A stretch of DNA of 64,000 bases from JAUXJB01 sp965226855 (GTDB lineage: Bacteria > Myxococcota_A > UBA9160 > SZUA-336): positions 265,444-329,443 of the forward strand of contig CBDDEE010000026.1 in the NCBI GenBank assembly GCA_965226855.1, read 5' to 3'. The notes beneath the pieces were generated by a model. It saw only the letters and a program-made list of their open reading frames with translations. It had not been told where the DNA came from and made no database searches. The stretch's first letter is position 1, and each line of letters begins with the position of its first letter. Position numbers and translations under genes: made by a program. Below are positions 1-7,574 of this stretch, piece by piece.

Positions 1-228
1 GAGGGCGAGGCACAGCTCCAGCAGCCGCTCGGCGTCCTGAACGACGCGCTAGATGGACGGCCCTATCTGCTCGGGGCGGACTTCAGCGTCGCCGATCTCA
101 ACGTGGCGTCGGTGCTGAGCTGGGTACGCTTCCTGAAGGTCGACCTCTCCGGCTATCCGAACGTAGAGCGCTGGTTCCGGGAGTGCACGTCGCGACCCGC
201 CCTCAAGAAGGCTCAGTCCCTACCCTGA
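1..228 (+). CDS. Glutathione S-transferase, C-terminal fragment
   Basis: The window opens inside this gene; 75 codons remain before a TGA at 226-228. The residues are an all-helical GST C-terminal domain: a Leu/Gln-rich helix, then 'YLLGADFSVADLNVASVLSW', which carries the conserved N-capping (S/T)xxD motif of GST helix 6, then a 'YPNVERWF' helix and a basic end. GSTs conjugate glutathione to electrophiles or act in dehalogenation and isomerisation. The glutathione-binding thioredoxin-like half lies outside the window, so substrate class cannot be judged. It is followed 25 nt later by an amidohydrolase on the same strand. Confidence 0.8.
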   Translation, partial: EGEAQLQQPLGVLNDALDGRPYLLGADFSVADLNVASVLSWVRFLKVDLSGYPNVERWFRECTSRPALKKAQSLP

Positions 229-253
229 GGTCGCTCTAGGACTAGGAGCCCAC

Positions 254-1387
254 ATGCAGCTACCGTACGAGAACGTCATCGACGCGGACGGCCACATCCT
301 CGAGCCACCTGACCTATGGGAGCGCTACATCGACCCCCCACTGCGCGATCGGGCGTTTCGGGTCCGCGAGCACGACGGGCGCGAGGTGATCGAGATGGAC
401 GGTAAACGATCCCGCTTCTTCGACTTCCGGGAGCTCAACACCCTGGGCGCAATGGGCAAGGCCAGCGAGGAGCTCGAGGAGATGATGGACGGCCACTACC
501 CGGACAACGCTCCGTTCGGCTCGGCCGATCCCAAGGAGCGGCTCGCGCTGCTGGATCGAGAGGGGCTCGCCAAGGCCATCCTCTACCCCAGTCTCGGACT
601 GGTCTGGGAGTGCGAGCTGGAGGATCCGGAGCTCCATATGGCCTACGCACGCGCCTACAACCGCTGGATCTGCGAGTTCTGCAGCGACACCGGCGGTCGG
701 CTGGTCGCGATCGCGCACATCTCGTTGGCCGAGCCGGTCGAGGCTGCCGCCGAGCTGGAGCGCTCCGTGCGGGCGGGCGCAAAGGGCGCCTTCCTGTCGC
801 CCTATACCCTGACGCGTATTCCCCACGCCCATCCCGACCACGACGTCTTCTGGGCCAGGGCGCAGGATCTCGACGTTCCCGTCGCTATCCACCCGATGAA
901 CGAGCACCCCAAGATCCGCACCTACCAGCGCTTCGACGGCATGAAGCAAGCCCGCTGGATGCAGAACGCGCTCGGCATGCAGGGCCCTCAACAGGCCTTT
1001 TACGGCCTCTTCCAGTGGGGACTCTTCGACCGCTTCCCGAGGGTCAAGGCGGTGCTGCTCGAATCCGGCGCCGGCTGGATCGGCGCCTCCCTCGACCGCG
1101 TGGACGCAACGTACGAGACCACACTCGGTGAGAACGTGCCGCTCAAGGAGAAGCCGAGCTTCTACTTCAGGCGGCAGTGCTGGATCTCGGGAGATCCCGA
1201 TGAGACGGCTCTCCCGCTCATCATGGATCACGTAGGCAGCGACCGTTTCTTCTGGGCCACCGACTTCCCGCACATCGATCACCCCGAAAACTACATCGAC
1301 GCGCTCGGACGCCTCGTGTCCGGGCTCTCGGAGAACTCGGGCCGAAACATCCTCGGCGACGCGGCCACGGCGGCTTACGGTCTCTAA
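254..1387 (+). CDS. Amidohydrolase family protein (ACMSD-like, Amidohydro_2)
   Basis: 377-aa TIM-barrel metal-dependent hydrolase or decarboxylase. The N-terminal 'DADGHILEPPDLW' is the variant metal-binding strand of ACMSD-like amidohydrolases. 'AIHPMNEH' supplies a mid-barrel His, and the C-terminal 'FWATDFPHIDHP' carries the late-strand Asp. Members decarboxylate or hydrolyse aromatic or CoA-derived carboxylic acids; the substrate cannot be inferred here. The ATG lies 25 nt after the GST stop, so they may be co-transcribed. The gene is convergent with the CaiB/BaiF gene, whose stop is 18 nt away. A close paralogue with the same N-terminal motif lies at 39251-40435, and three more distant family members occur in the window. 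Confidence 0.88.
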   Translation: MQLPYENVIDADGHILEPPDLWERYIDPPLRDRAFRVREHDGREVIEMDGKRSRFFDFRELNTLGAMGKASEELEEMMDGHYPDNAPFGSADPKERLALLDREGLAKAILYPSLGLVWECELEDPELHMAYARAYNRWICEFCSDTGGRLVAIAHISLAEPVEAAAELERSVRAGAKGAFLSPYTLTRIPHAHPDHDVFWARAQDLDVPVAIHPMNEHPKIRTYQRFDGMKQARWMQNALGMQGPQQAFYGLFQWGLFDRFPRVKAVLLESGAGWIGASLDRVDATYETTLGENVPLKEKPSFYFRRQCWISGDPDETALPLIMDHVGSDRFFWATDFPHIDHPENYIDALGRLVSGLSENSGRNILGDAATAAYGL

Positions 1388-1404
1388 CGCGACGGTGCGC
1401 GCAT

Positions 1405-3831
1405 CTAGCCTATCGCGCCCGCGGCGATGGCCTCGGCGATCTCGTCGTCGCTCATTCCCAGCACGCCCTGCAGCACCTCGCTCACATGCTGCCCCAGGGT
1501 CGGTGCGGGCGAGCGCGGGCCGCTCTGGTAGCCGCGGATTCGGAACTGGTGCCCGGCATAGGGAACCCGGCCCATCTCTGGGTGTTCGAGGTAGTGGTAG
1601 AAGCCACGGTGCAGGTACTGGGGATCGCGCAGCAGGTCGCTACTGCGCTGGACGACCCCGGCCGGGACGCCTGCCGCACGGAGCTCGTCCGCAACCCGCG
1701 CGGGCTCCCGCGCGCACGTCCAGGCGCCAAGCTCGGCATCAATCGCGGCCTGTGCCAAAAGCCGACCCTCTACGGTGTCAAGCGTCGGATCTCGGGCCCA
1801 GGCCGGAGCTCCGAGCGCCTTGCACAGCGCTTGCCACTGCTCGTCGCTTTCGACCGCGATCGCGCACCACTGGTCGTCGCCGGCGCAGGCGTAGACCCCG
1901 TGCGGTGCCGCATCTCTCGATCGGTTGCCGAGGCGCGTCGCCATGTAGCCGGTCGCCTGATACTCGAGGATCTCGGGCGCCAGAAAGTGCAGGGCCATCT
2001 CGAGCTGCCCGCCATCGATGTGCTGGCCCCGGCCGGTTCGACGTCGGTTATCGAGCGCCGCAAGGAGGGTCGCCACGGCGAAGCGCGGCGCGACGGTATC
2101 GGTGTACGCCATGTAGGGCCCGTCGGGCGGTAGGTCGGGCCACCCTGTGACCTCGTAGAAGCCCGCCATAGCCCCCGCTTGGTTGCCGTAGCCCGCCATC
2201 TGGGCGAGCGGTCCGGTCTGACCCAGCAAGCAGGTGCTCAGCATGACGATCGACGGGTTGAGCGCGCGGGCGGTCTCGTAGCCGATGCCCAGCCTGTCGA
2301 CCGTTCCAGCTGTGAAGCTCTCAATGTAGACGTCGGCCCAGGCGATCAGCCGTTTGGCGACATCGCGCGCGGCATCGTTCTTGAGGTCGAGCTGCAGACC
2401 CAGCTTCGACGTGTTGAAGTCGCCAAAGAACTGGGATCGGTTGATCCCGGACTGGTTGTCTTTGAAGGGCCCTCCGCCTCGGAGCACGTCGGGCCGTCCC
2501 TCCGACTCGACGCGAACGGTCGTCGCGCCGTGATCCGCCAGGTAGCGTGCCGAGATCGGACCGACGCCAACCCACGAGAAGTCGGCGACCTTGAGACCCT
2601 CGAGTGGAAGGTTTGTCTTTGGTGCCGCGTCCGGAGTCGACATGCGTCGCGCCCCTGTCGCGAGCTCGCGTCGAATCTCGGCGCCGTGCTCGTCGAGCCG
2701 GGGTGCGCTGGTGCGAGCGCGCAGTGGCGTAGCAGTGAGACGCGCGAACGCGCCCGGTGCGCGAAGCGCCCGGCCGTCCGGCAGCTCGACGGAGCTCCAG
2801 TAGCGTCGCTCCGCCAGCTGGCGGAAGGACAGCGTGTCGTCGATTGTGTTGACCGGAGCGAACGTCACCCCCTGCTCGAGGCCGCGCGCCAGGAGCTCCG
2901 CCTTCTGGTACTTGCTAAAGAAGCGCCGGAGGGCATCGTAGACCTCGTCGGGCGTAAACGCGATCTCCCCGCCGAACTGCGAGCGCCGGTCGTACGATGG
3001 CCAGTCGTCGTCCGCCCACGACGGGTCGACCACGCCGTCTTCGACCATCCACGAGACGAAGCGGCCCACGCTGACGCCGATGGGAAGCGCGATGATGTGT
3101 CCGTCCGCGCACTCGTACACGAGGGGGGGATTGGAGAGACCGAGCTGAATCGTCGACCCCATGCGCTCGTAGTCGAACCCCTGGATGGCCGCGGCGTCCA
3201 TCGCGTTGAGCAGCGTCCACGTCATGGCGCACTGGGCGGAGACGTCGACGAACTGCGCCTCTCCGGTTGAGCGAACGCGGGCGTGCGCGACGAGCGCGGC
3301 TACGGCCGCCTCGGCGCCCGCATGGCGCCAGACCTGGGGGACCGTCACGCGGACCGGCGCGCGCTCCGGAACTCCCTGCAGTGCGACAGGGCCGCCCAGC
3401 GCCGCGATGGTCAGATCGCTCGCCGGAAATTCCGCATAGGGACCGTCGCTCCCGAATGGCGTGATCTGTACGTGGACGATCCGGGGGTTGCGCGCTCGGA
3501 GCTGCTCGAAGCCCAGTCCGTTTCCGGTCAGGTATCCGGGCGGTGCCGACTCGAGCACGAAGTCCGCGCTCGCAACAAGGTCGAGCAGCGTGTCGCGGTC
3601 GCCGCGGGCGGAGAGGTCCAGCACGATCGAACGCTTGCCGCCGTTGTACGCGAGAAACTGGAGGCTCCCTTGACCGGCTGGGGCGCCCGAAAGCGAAGGG
3701 CCGCGCCTTCGGCCCTCGGATCCCCCGGGAGGCTCGACCTTGATCACCTCGGCTCCCAGATCCCCGAGCACCATCCCGGCGATCTCGCCGCGATCGTCGG
3801 TCGCGTCGAGGACTCGGTACGGACTAAGCAT
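1405..3831 (-). CDS. Double-domain CaiB/BaiF CoA-transferase family protein
   Basis: 808 aa from the ATG at 3831, about twice the usual 380-410 aa of the type III CoA-transferase family. Residues 1 to about 390 form one complete CaiB/BaiF unit ('GEIAGMVLGDLGAEVIKVEPP' region and 'FVDVSAQ', the usual catalytic-Asp neighbourhood). From about residue 400, where a Met begins 'MSTPDAAPK', a second complete unit follows ('LADHGATTVRVES' and 'HIDGGQLEM'). The family moves CoA between carboxylic acids. Fused tandem copies probably replace the homodimer by an intramolecular pseudo-dimer (inference). A 10-residue in-frame extension upstream is possible but has no homologous look. It is transcribed in the same direction as the flavoprotein gene 92 nt upstream. 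Confidence 0.85.
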   Translation of the reverse strand: MLSPYRVLDATDDRGEIAGMVLGDLGAEVIKVEPPGGSEGRRRGPSLSGAPAGQGSLQFLAYNGGKRSIVLDLSARGDRDTLLDLVASADFVLESAPPGYLTGNGLGFEQLRARNPRIVHVQITPFGSDGPYAEFPASDLTIAALGGPVALQGVPERAPVRVTVPQVWRHAGAEAAVAALVAHARVRSTGEAQFVDVSAQCAMTWTLLNAMDAAAIQGFDYERMGSTIQLGLSNPPLVYECADGHIIALPIGVSVGRFVSWMVEDGVVDPSWADDDWPSYDRRSQFGGEIAFTPDEVYDALRRFFSKYQKAELLARGLEQGVTFAPVNTIDDTLSFRQLAERRYWSSVELPDGRALRAPGAFARLTATPLRARTSAPRLDEHGAEIRRELATGARRMSTPDAAPKTNLPLEGLKVADFSWVGVGPISARYLADHGATTVRVESEGRPDVLRGGGPFKDNQSGINRSQFFGDFNTSKLGLQLDLKNDAARDVAKRLIAWADVYIESFTAGTVDRLGIGYETARALNPSIVMLSTCLLGQTGPLAQMAGYGNQAGAMAGFYEVTGWPDLPPDGPYMAYTDTVAPRFAVATLLAALDNRRRTGRGQHIDGGQLEMALHFLAPEILEYQATGYMATRLGNRSRDAAPHGVYACAGDDQWCAIAVESDEQWQALCKALGAPAWARDPTLDTVEGRLLAQAAIDAELGAWTCAREPARVADELRAAGVPAGVVQRSSDLLRDPQYLHRGFYHYLEHPEMGRVPYAGHQFRIRGYQSGPRSPAPTLGQHVSEVLQGVLGMSDDEIAEAIAAGAIG

Positions 3832-3922
3832 GGCTCCGGAGCACGATACGCGACAGCCCATCTCAGGATCAAGTCAAGAAATTCAGACCGAGCTACCTGC
3901 GCGTGTCTCGCTGCACGTAGCC

Positions 3923-5065
3923 CTACCAGCCATGGCTGTCCAGGCCGAAGAGGTACTTGCCGGCCGATTCGTAGTGCACAGGCAGCGAGGCGGCGTGCTG
4001 CTTCGAAACGTGGACGTCGCGGAAGAAGCGCTCCAGACGGTTGCCTTCGAAGATCGCGTTCGTCCCGGCCGCGTGGAAAACGATGTCGACGGCGCGAACC
4101 GCTTCGTGCACGGCATGTGTGATCGCGAGGCGCAGCTGCACGATAGCGGGCAGCGGGTCGCACTCCTTGTCTTGCGCTGCCGCCCAGCCCGCGCGCGTGG
4201 CGTCCACGAGATAGGCGCGAGCAGCGCTCACGATCGCCTCCGCCTGTCCGATCTGCGCCTGAATGGGAGGTCGGTCGCGGAGCAGGTCGGTTGACGCCGT
4301 AGAGGACTTCCTACTGGCAAGGCTGCGAAACTCGTCGATCGCACCTCGAGCGATCCCCAGCGAGTTTCCGGCGTTCAGCGACCAGCCCCAGAGGATCAGG
4401 AAGCGCCCGCGGTACAGCGGGGCCTCTACGATGGGGCGGTCGCTTCCCGGTCGATAGGTTCGCTCGCGCGGGACGAAGACATCGTGGACCTCGAAGTCGC
4501 GACTGGCCGTTCCGCGCATCCCAACGACGTGCCACGTGTCAATGACCTTCCCCTCGGAAACGGGGATGTAGGTCATGACTTCCTCATGCTCCGAGGTGCA
4601 GGCCGCGAAGACCCAGTTCGAGTGCGTCACCCCACTGATGAAATTCCAGCGGCCGCTGACGCGGTAGCCGCCCTCGACCTCGGTCGCGGTACCGAGCGAG
4701 CGGGCCGAGCCCGCAACCCGCACTCGTCCATCGGGGCCCTGCATCGCGCGGACGACGTCCTGCGGCAGCCAACCAAAGATGGTGCTGATGGTCGAGGAGA
4801 TCATCGTGACCCAACCGACCGACCCGTCGGCCTTGGAAAGCTCCTCGACGACTCGGAGCGCCGTCAACGGGTGCGCTTGCTCGCCGCCGTGGCTCCGAGG
4901 GGCAAAGAGCATGAAGAGGTTGGCGGCGGCCATTGCATCGGCGAGATCCTGCGGGATTTGCCTGAGCTCTTCGATGTGGTCCGCCAGCGCGAGGATCCGC
5001 GGGACGAGCACCCGGGCTCGATCCACGAGCTCTTCGTCCACTTCATCGAGTTCGGATCGCCTCAT
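3923..5065 (-). CDS. Acyl-CoA dehydrogenase-type flavin-dependent monooxygenase
   Basis: 380 aa from the ATG at 5065. The fold is that of acyl-CoA dehydrogenases: an N-terminal helical domain ('PRILALADHIEELRQIPQDL'), a central beta region with 'GRWNFISGVTHSNW', and a C-terminal four-helix bundle. The sequence resembles group D flavin monooxygenases (HsaA/HpaB/DszC type), which use reduced flavin from a partner reductase, more than true acyl-CoA dehydrogenases, whose catalytic Glu I do not see. An in-frame extension to 5152 exists but runs through a palindrome and is not protein-like, so 5065 is preferred. It is divergent from the arylsulfatase at 5176; the pair probably shares the operator-like palindrome between them. 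Confidence 0.8.
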   Translation of the reverse strand: MRRSELDEVDEELVDRARVLVPRILALADHIEELRQIPQDLADAMAAANLFMLFAPRSHGGEQAHPLTALRVVEELSKADGSVGWVTMISSTISTIFGWLPQDVVRAMQGPDGRVRVAGSARSLGTATEVEGGYRVSGRWNFISGVTHSNWVFAACTSEHEEVMTYIPVSEGKVIDTWHVVGMRGTASRDFEVHDVFVPRERTYRPGSDRPIVEAPLYRGRFLILWGWSLNAGNSLGIARGAIDEFRSLASRKSSTASTDLLRDRPPIQAQIGQAEAIVSAARAYLVDATRAGWAAAQDKECDPLPAIVQLRLAITHAVHEAVRAVDIVFHAAGTNAIFEGNRLERFFRDVHVSKQHAASLPVHYESAGKYLFGLDSHGW

Positions 5066-5108
5066 GCCAAGAGATCGTACATCGATTGAAACTCTCCTGG
5101 TACCTGCA

Positions 5109-5140
5109 CTGATCGACCCGTTCGCGTACGGGTCGATCAG
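5109..5140. promoter_or_regulatory. 32-bp perfect palindrome in a divergent promoter region
   Basis: CTGATCGACCCGT and ACGGGTCGATCAG form 13-bp perfect inverted arms around a 6-nt centre. It sits between divergent genes, 44 nt from the monooxygenase start (5065) and 36 nt from the sulfatase start (5176). That position and symmetry fit an operator for a dimeric repressor (TetR, MarR or similar) controlling both directions. No regulator gene lies next to it, so the cognate protein is unknown. A terminator is unlikely because both flanking genes start here. Confidence 0.6.
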
Positions 5141-5175
5141 GCTCCTGTACACTGCCGCGGAAGAACTCGTACGGA

Positions 5176-7461
5176 GTGGGAGAAGTGAGTTTCAAGCACC
5201 CAGCCGAACAGAACTTTGGCGGCGTTATCGGCCGAACCGTCGAGGAGTCCACCCCGTGGTGGCCCGAGGGTCGGCTGCCGGCGGGAGCGCCGAACGTCGT
5301 GTTGGTCGTCCTGGACGACACCGGCTTCTCGCACCTTGGCTGCTACGGGTCGACCATCGAGACGCCGAACGTGGATCGGCTGGCGGCCGACGGCCTGCGC
5401 TACACCGGCTTCCACACCACCGCCCTGTGTTCACCCACGCGCGCCTGTCTGCTCACCGGCCGCAACCACCACGCCGTCGGGATGCGGGCCATCTCGAACA
5501 TGGACACGGGCTTCCCGAACATGCGCGGCGCGATGCCCCGGTCATCGGGCACACTCGCGGAGATCCTGCGTGAGCAGGGCTACGCCACGTTCGCGACGGG
5601 TAAGTGGCACCTCGCGCCGATGGCGGAGTGCACGGCCGCCGGACCGTTCCACAACTGGCCGCTCCAGCGCGGCTTCGACCACTACTACGGCTTTCTGCAG
5701 GGCGAGACGGATCAGTTCCACCCGGAGCTGACGTGCGACAACCACTTCGTGGACCCTCCGGGCACGGCGGAGGACGGCTATCACGTGTCCGAGGACATCG
5801 TCGATCGCACCATCGGCTACATCCGGGACCAGGTCTCGCTGGTGCCGGAGCGACCGTTCTTTGCGTATCTGGCTTTCGGCGCCACGCACTCGCCGCACCA
5901 GGCACCGAAGCCCTTTCTCCTGAAATACCGGGGTCGCTTCGACCACGGCTGGGATGCCGTGCGCGACGAGTGGGCCGCGCGCCAGCGCTCGCTCGGCGTC
6001 GTCCCCCCGGGCACCGAGCTCGCGCCGCGCAACCCCGGCGTGCGCGCGTGGACCGAGCTGTCGCCGAACGAGCGCCTGCTCGCGGCGCGCCTGCAGGAGG
6101 CCTTCGCCGGGATGCTCGACCATACCGATCAGCAGATCGGTCGGCTGGTGGACTTCTTGCGCTCCATCGACAGACTCGACGACACCCTGCTCATCGTCAT
6201 GTCCGACAACGGTGCGAGCCAGGAAGGTGGAGCGACCGGCGTGCTCGACGAGATGCGCTGGTTCAACGGGATGCCAGAAGACGTCGACGCCGCGGTGGCG
6301 CGCCTGGACGACGTCGGTGGACCGCACAGCCACTCCAACATCCCGTGGGGCTGGGCGCAGGCGGGGAACACACCGCTCAAGTGGTACAAGCAGAACACGC
6401 ACGGCGGCGGCGTTCGCGATCCCTTGGTGATCCACTGGCCGGCGCGACTGGGTCGGCCCGGCGCGTTTCGGCGCCAGTTCTGCCACGCGATCGACCTGCT
6501 GCCGACCCTGCTGGAGCTGCTGCAGATCGAGGCGCCCGAGGTCGTGGCCGGGGTTCCGCAGCTGCCGATCCACGGCGCGAGTCTGGTTCCCACGCTGCAC
6601 GACGAGAACGCGCCGCCGCGCCGCGACGTGCAGTACTTCGAGATGCTCGGCCACCGCGGGATCTGGTCTGGTGGCTGGAAGGCCGTGACGCACCACCAGC
6701 CGCGCACACCCTTCGACGATGACCGGTGGGAGCTCTACCACCTGGACGAGGACTTCTCCGAGTGCCGGGACCTGGCGCAGACCCAGCCGGAGCGGCTGAA
6801 GGAGCTGGTCGACCTGTGGTGGCGCGAGGCCGAGCAGCACGGCGTGCTGCCGCTCGACGACCGCGGCGCTGCCCTGCTCTTCCGCGCGGCGCGCCGGCCC
6901 GGACTGCCGACCTCGCGGAACCGTTTCGTGTACCACCCTCCGGTGTCTCACATCGTGGCCGACGCCTGCCCGTCGGTGGCACGCGGCTGGACCATGAAGG
7001 TGGACCTGGAGCACCCGTCCGGACGCGCGGACGGGGCTCTGGTAGCTCGGGGCAGCATCAACAGCGGCTTCGTCCTGTACTTGAAGCAGGGCTACCTGCG
7101 CTTCGACTACAACGCGTTCCACGCCCACACCCTGGTGAGCAGTGCGACAGAGCTGCCCGCCGGGCGGCACCAGCTAGAGCTCCGAGTCGAGCGCGACGGA
7201 GACGACAGCGGGCGCGTGACGATGTCGGTCGACGGCGAGGCACACGGCGAGGGACGCATACCGCGGCTGCTCCGGTTGATCTCGAGCACTGGCATGGACC
7301 TGGGGCGAAGCCTCGCCCCTGTGACGGAAGACTACGAGGCGCCGTTCGAGTATCCCGGCCGCATCCACACCGTGACCTTCGAAACCCCGGAGCGCCGCGG
7401 CGAGCCCGACGCCAGAGCCGACGCCGAGGCCCAGGGCCGTGCGGCGATGACGAGACAGTAA
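5176..7461 (+). CDS. Arylsulfatase, no signal peptide
   Basis: 761 aa from a GTG start. The alkaline-phosphatase-superfamily sulfatase signature is complete: 'LDDTGFSHLGCYG' supplies metal-binding Asp residues, and 'CSPTRACLLTGR' is the C-x-P-x-R motif whose Cys is converted to formylglycine. 'GKWHLAP' and 'MSDNGASQEGG' are further active-site segments. The last 200 residues form a beta-rich jelly-roll-like tail shared with the next gene. The N-terminus has no signal peptide, so the enzyme is probably cytoplasmic, unlike its paralogue at 7575. An internal GTG at 5185 is a possible alternative start. No formylglycine-generating enzyme is seen in the window. Confidence 0.92.
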   Translation: MGEVSFKHPAEQNFGGVIGRTVEESTPWWPEGRLPAGAPNVVLVVLDDTGFSHLGCYGSTIETPNVDRLAADGLRYTGFHTTALCSPTRACLLTGRNHHAVGMRAISNMDTGFPNMRGAMPRSSGTLAEILREQGYATFATGKWHLAPMAECTAAGPFHNWPLQRGFDHYYGFLQGETDQFHPELTCDNHFVDPPGTAEDGYHVSEDIVDRTIGYIRDQVSLVPERPFFAYLAFGATHSPHQAPKPFLLKYRGRFDHGWDAVRDEWAARQRSLGVVPPGTELAPRNPGVRAWTELSPNERLLAARLQEAFAGMLDHTDQQIGRLVDFLRSIDRLDDTLLIVMSDNGASQEGGATGVLDEMRWFNGMPEDVDAAVARLDDVGGPHSHSNIPWGWAQAGNTPLKWYKQNTHGGGVRDPLVIHWPARLGRPGAFRRQFCHAIDLLPTLLELLQIEAPEVVAGVPQLPIHGASLVPTLHDENAPPRRDVQYFEMLGHRGIWSGGWKAVTHHQPRTPFDDDRWELYHLDEDFSECRDLAQTQPERLKELVDLWWREAEQHGVLPLDDRGAALLFRAARRPGLPTSRNRFVYHPPVSHIVADACPSVARGWTMKVDLEHPSGRADGALVARGSINSGFVLYLKQGYLRFDYNAFHAHTLVSSATELPAGRHQLELRVERDGDDSGRVTMSVDGEAHGEGRIPRLLRLISSTGMDLGRSLAPVTEDYEAPFEYPGRIHTVTFETPERRGEPDARADAEAQGRAAMTRQ

Positions 7462-7574
7462 ACGAGATTCAAGTCCCCCCGCTCGCACGGCGCGTATTTT
7501 TCCGAGGTAACGGACCGACGTTCCGCCGTTATGCTCCCCTTTCGCCTCGATCGACTCGATCACAGGAGCCTCCC

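Noticed and set aside
5542..7170. 542-codon open frame on the minus strand
   Set aside because: It is the antisense shadow of the first arylsulfatase; composition is Arg/Val/His-rich without any domain, and the plus-strand frame has complete sulfatase motifs.
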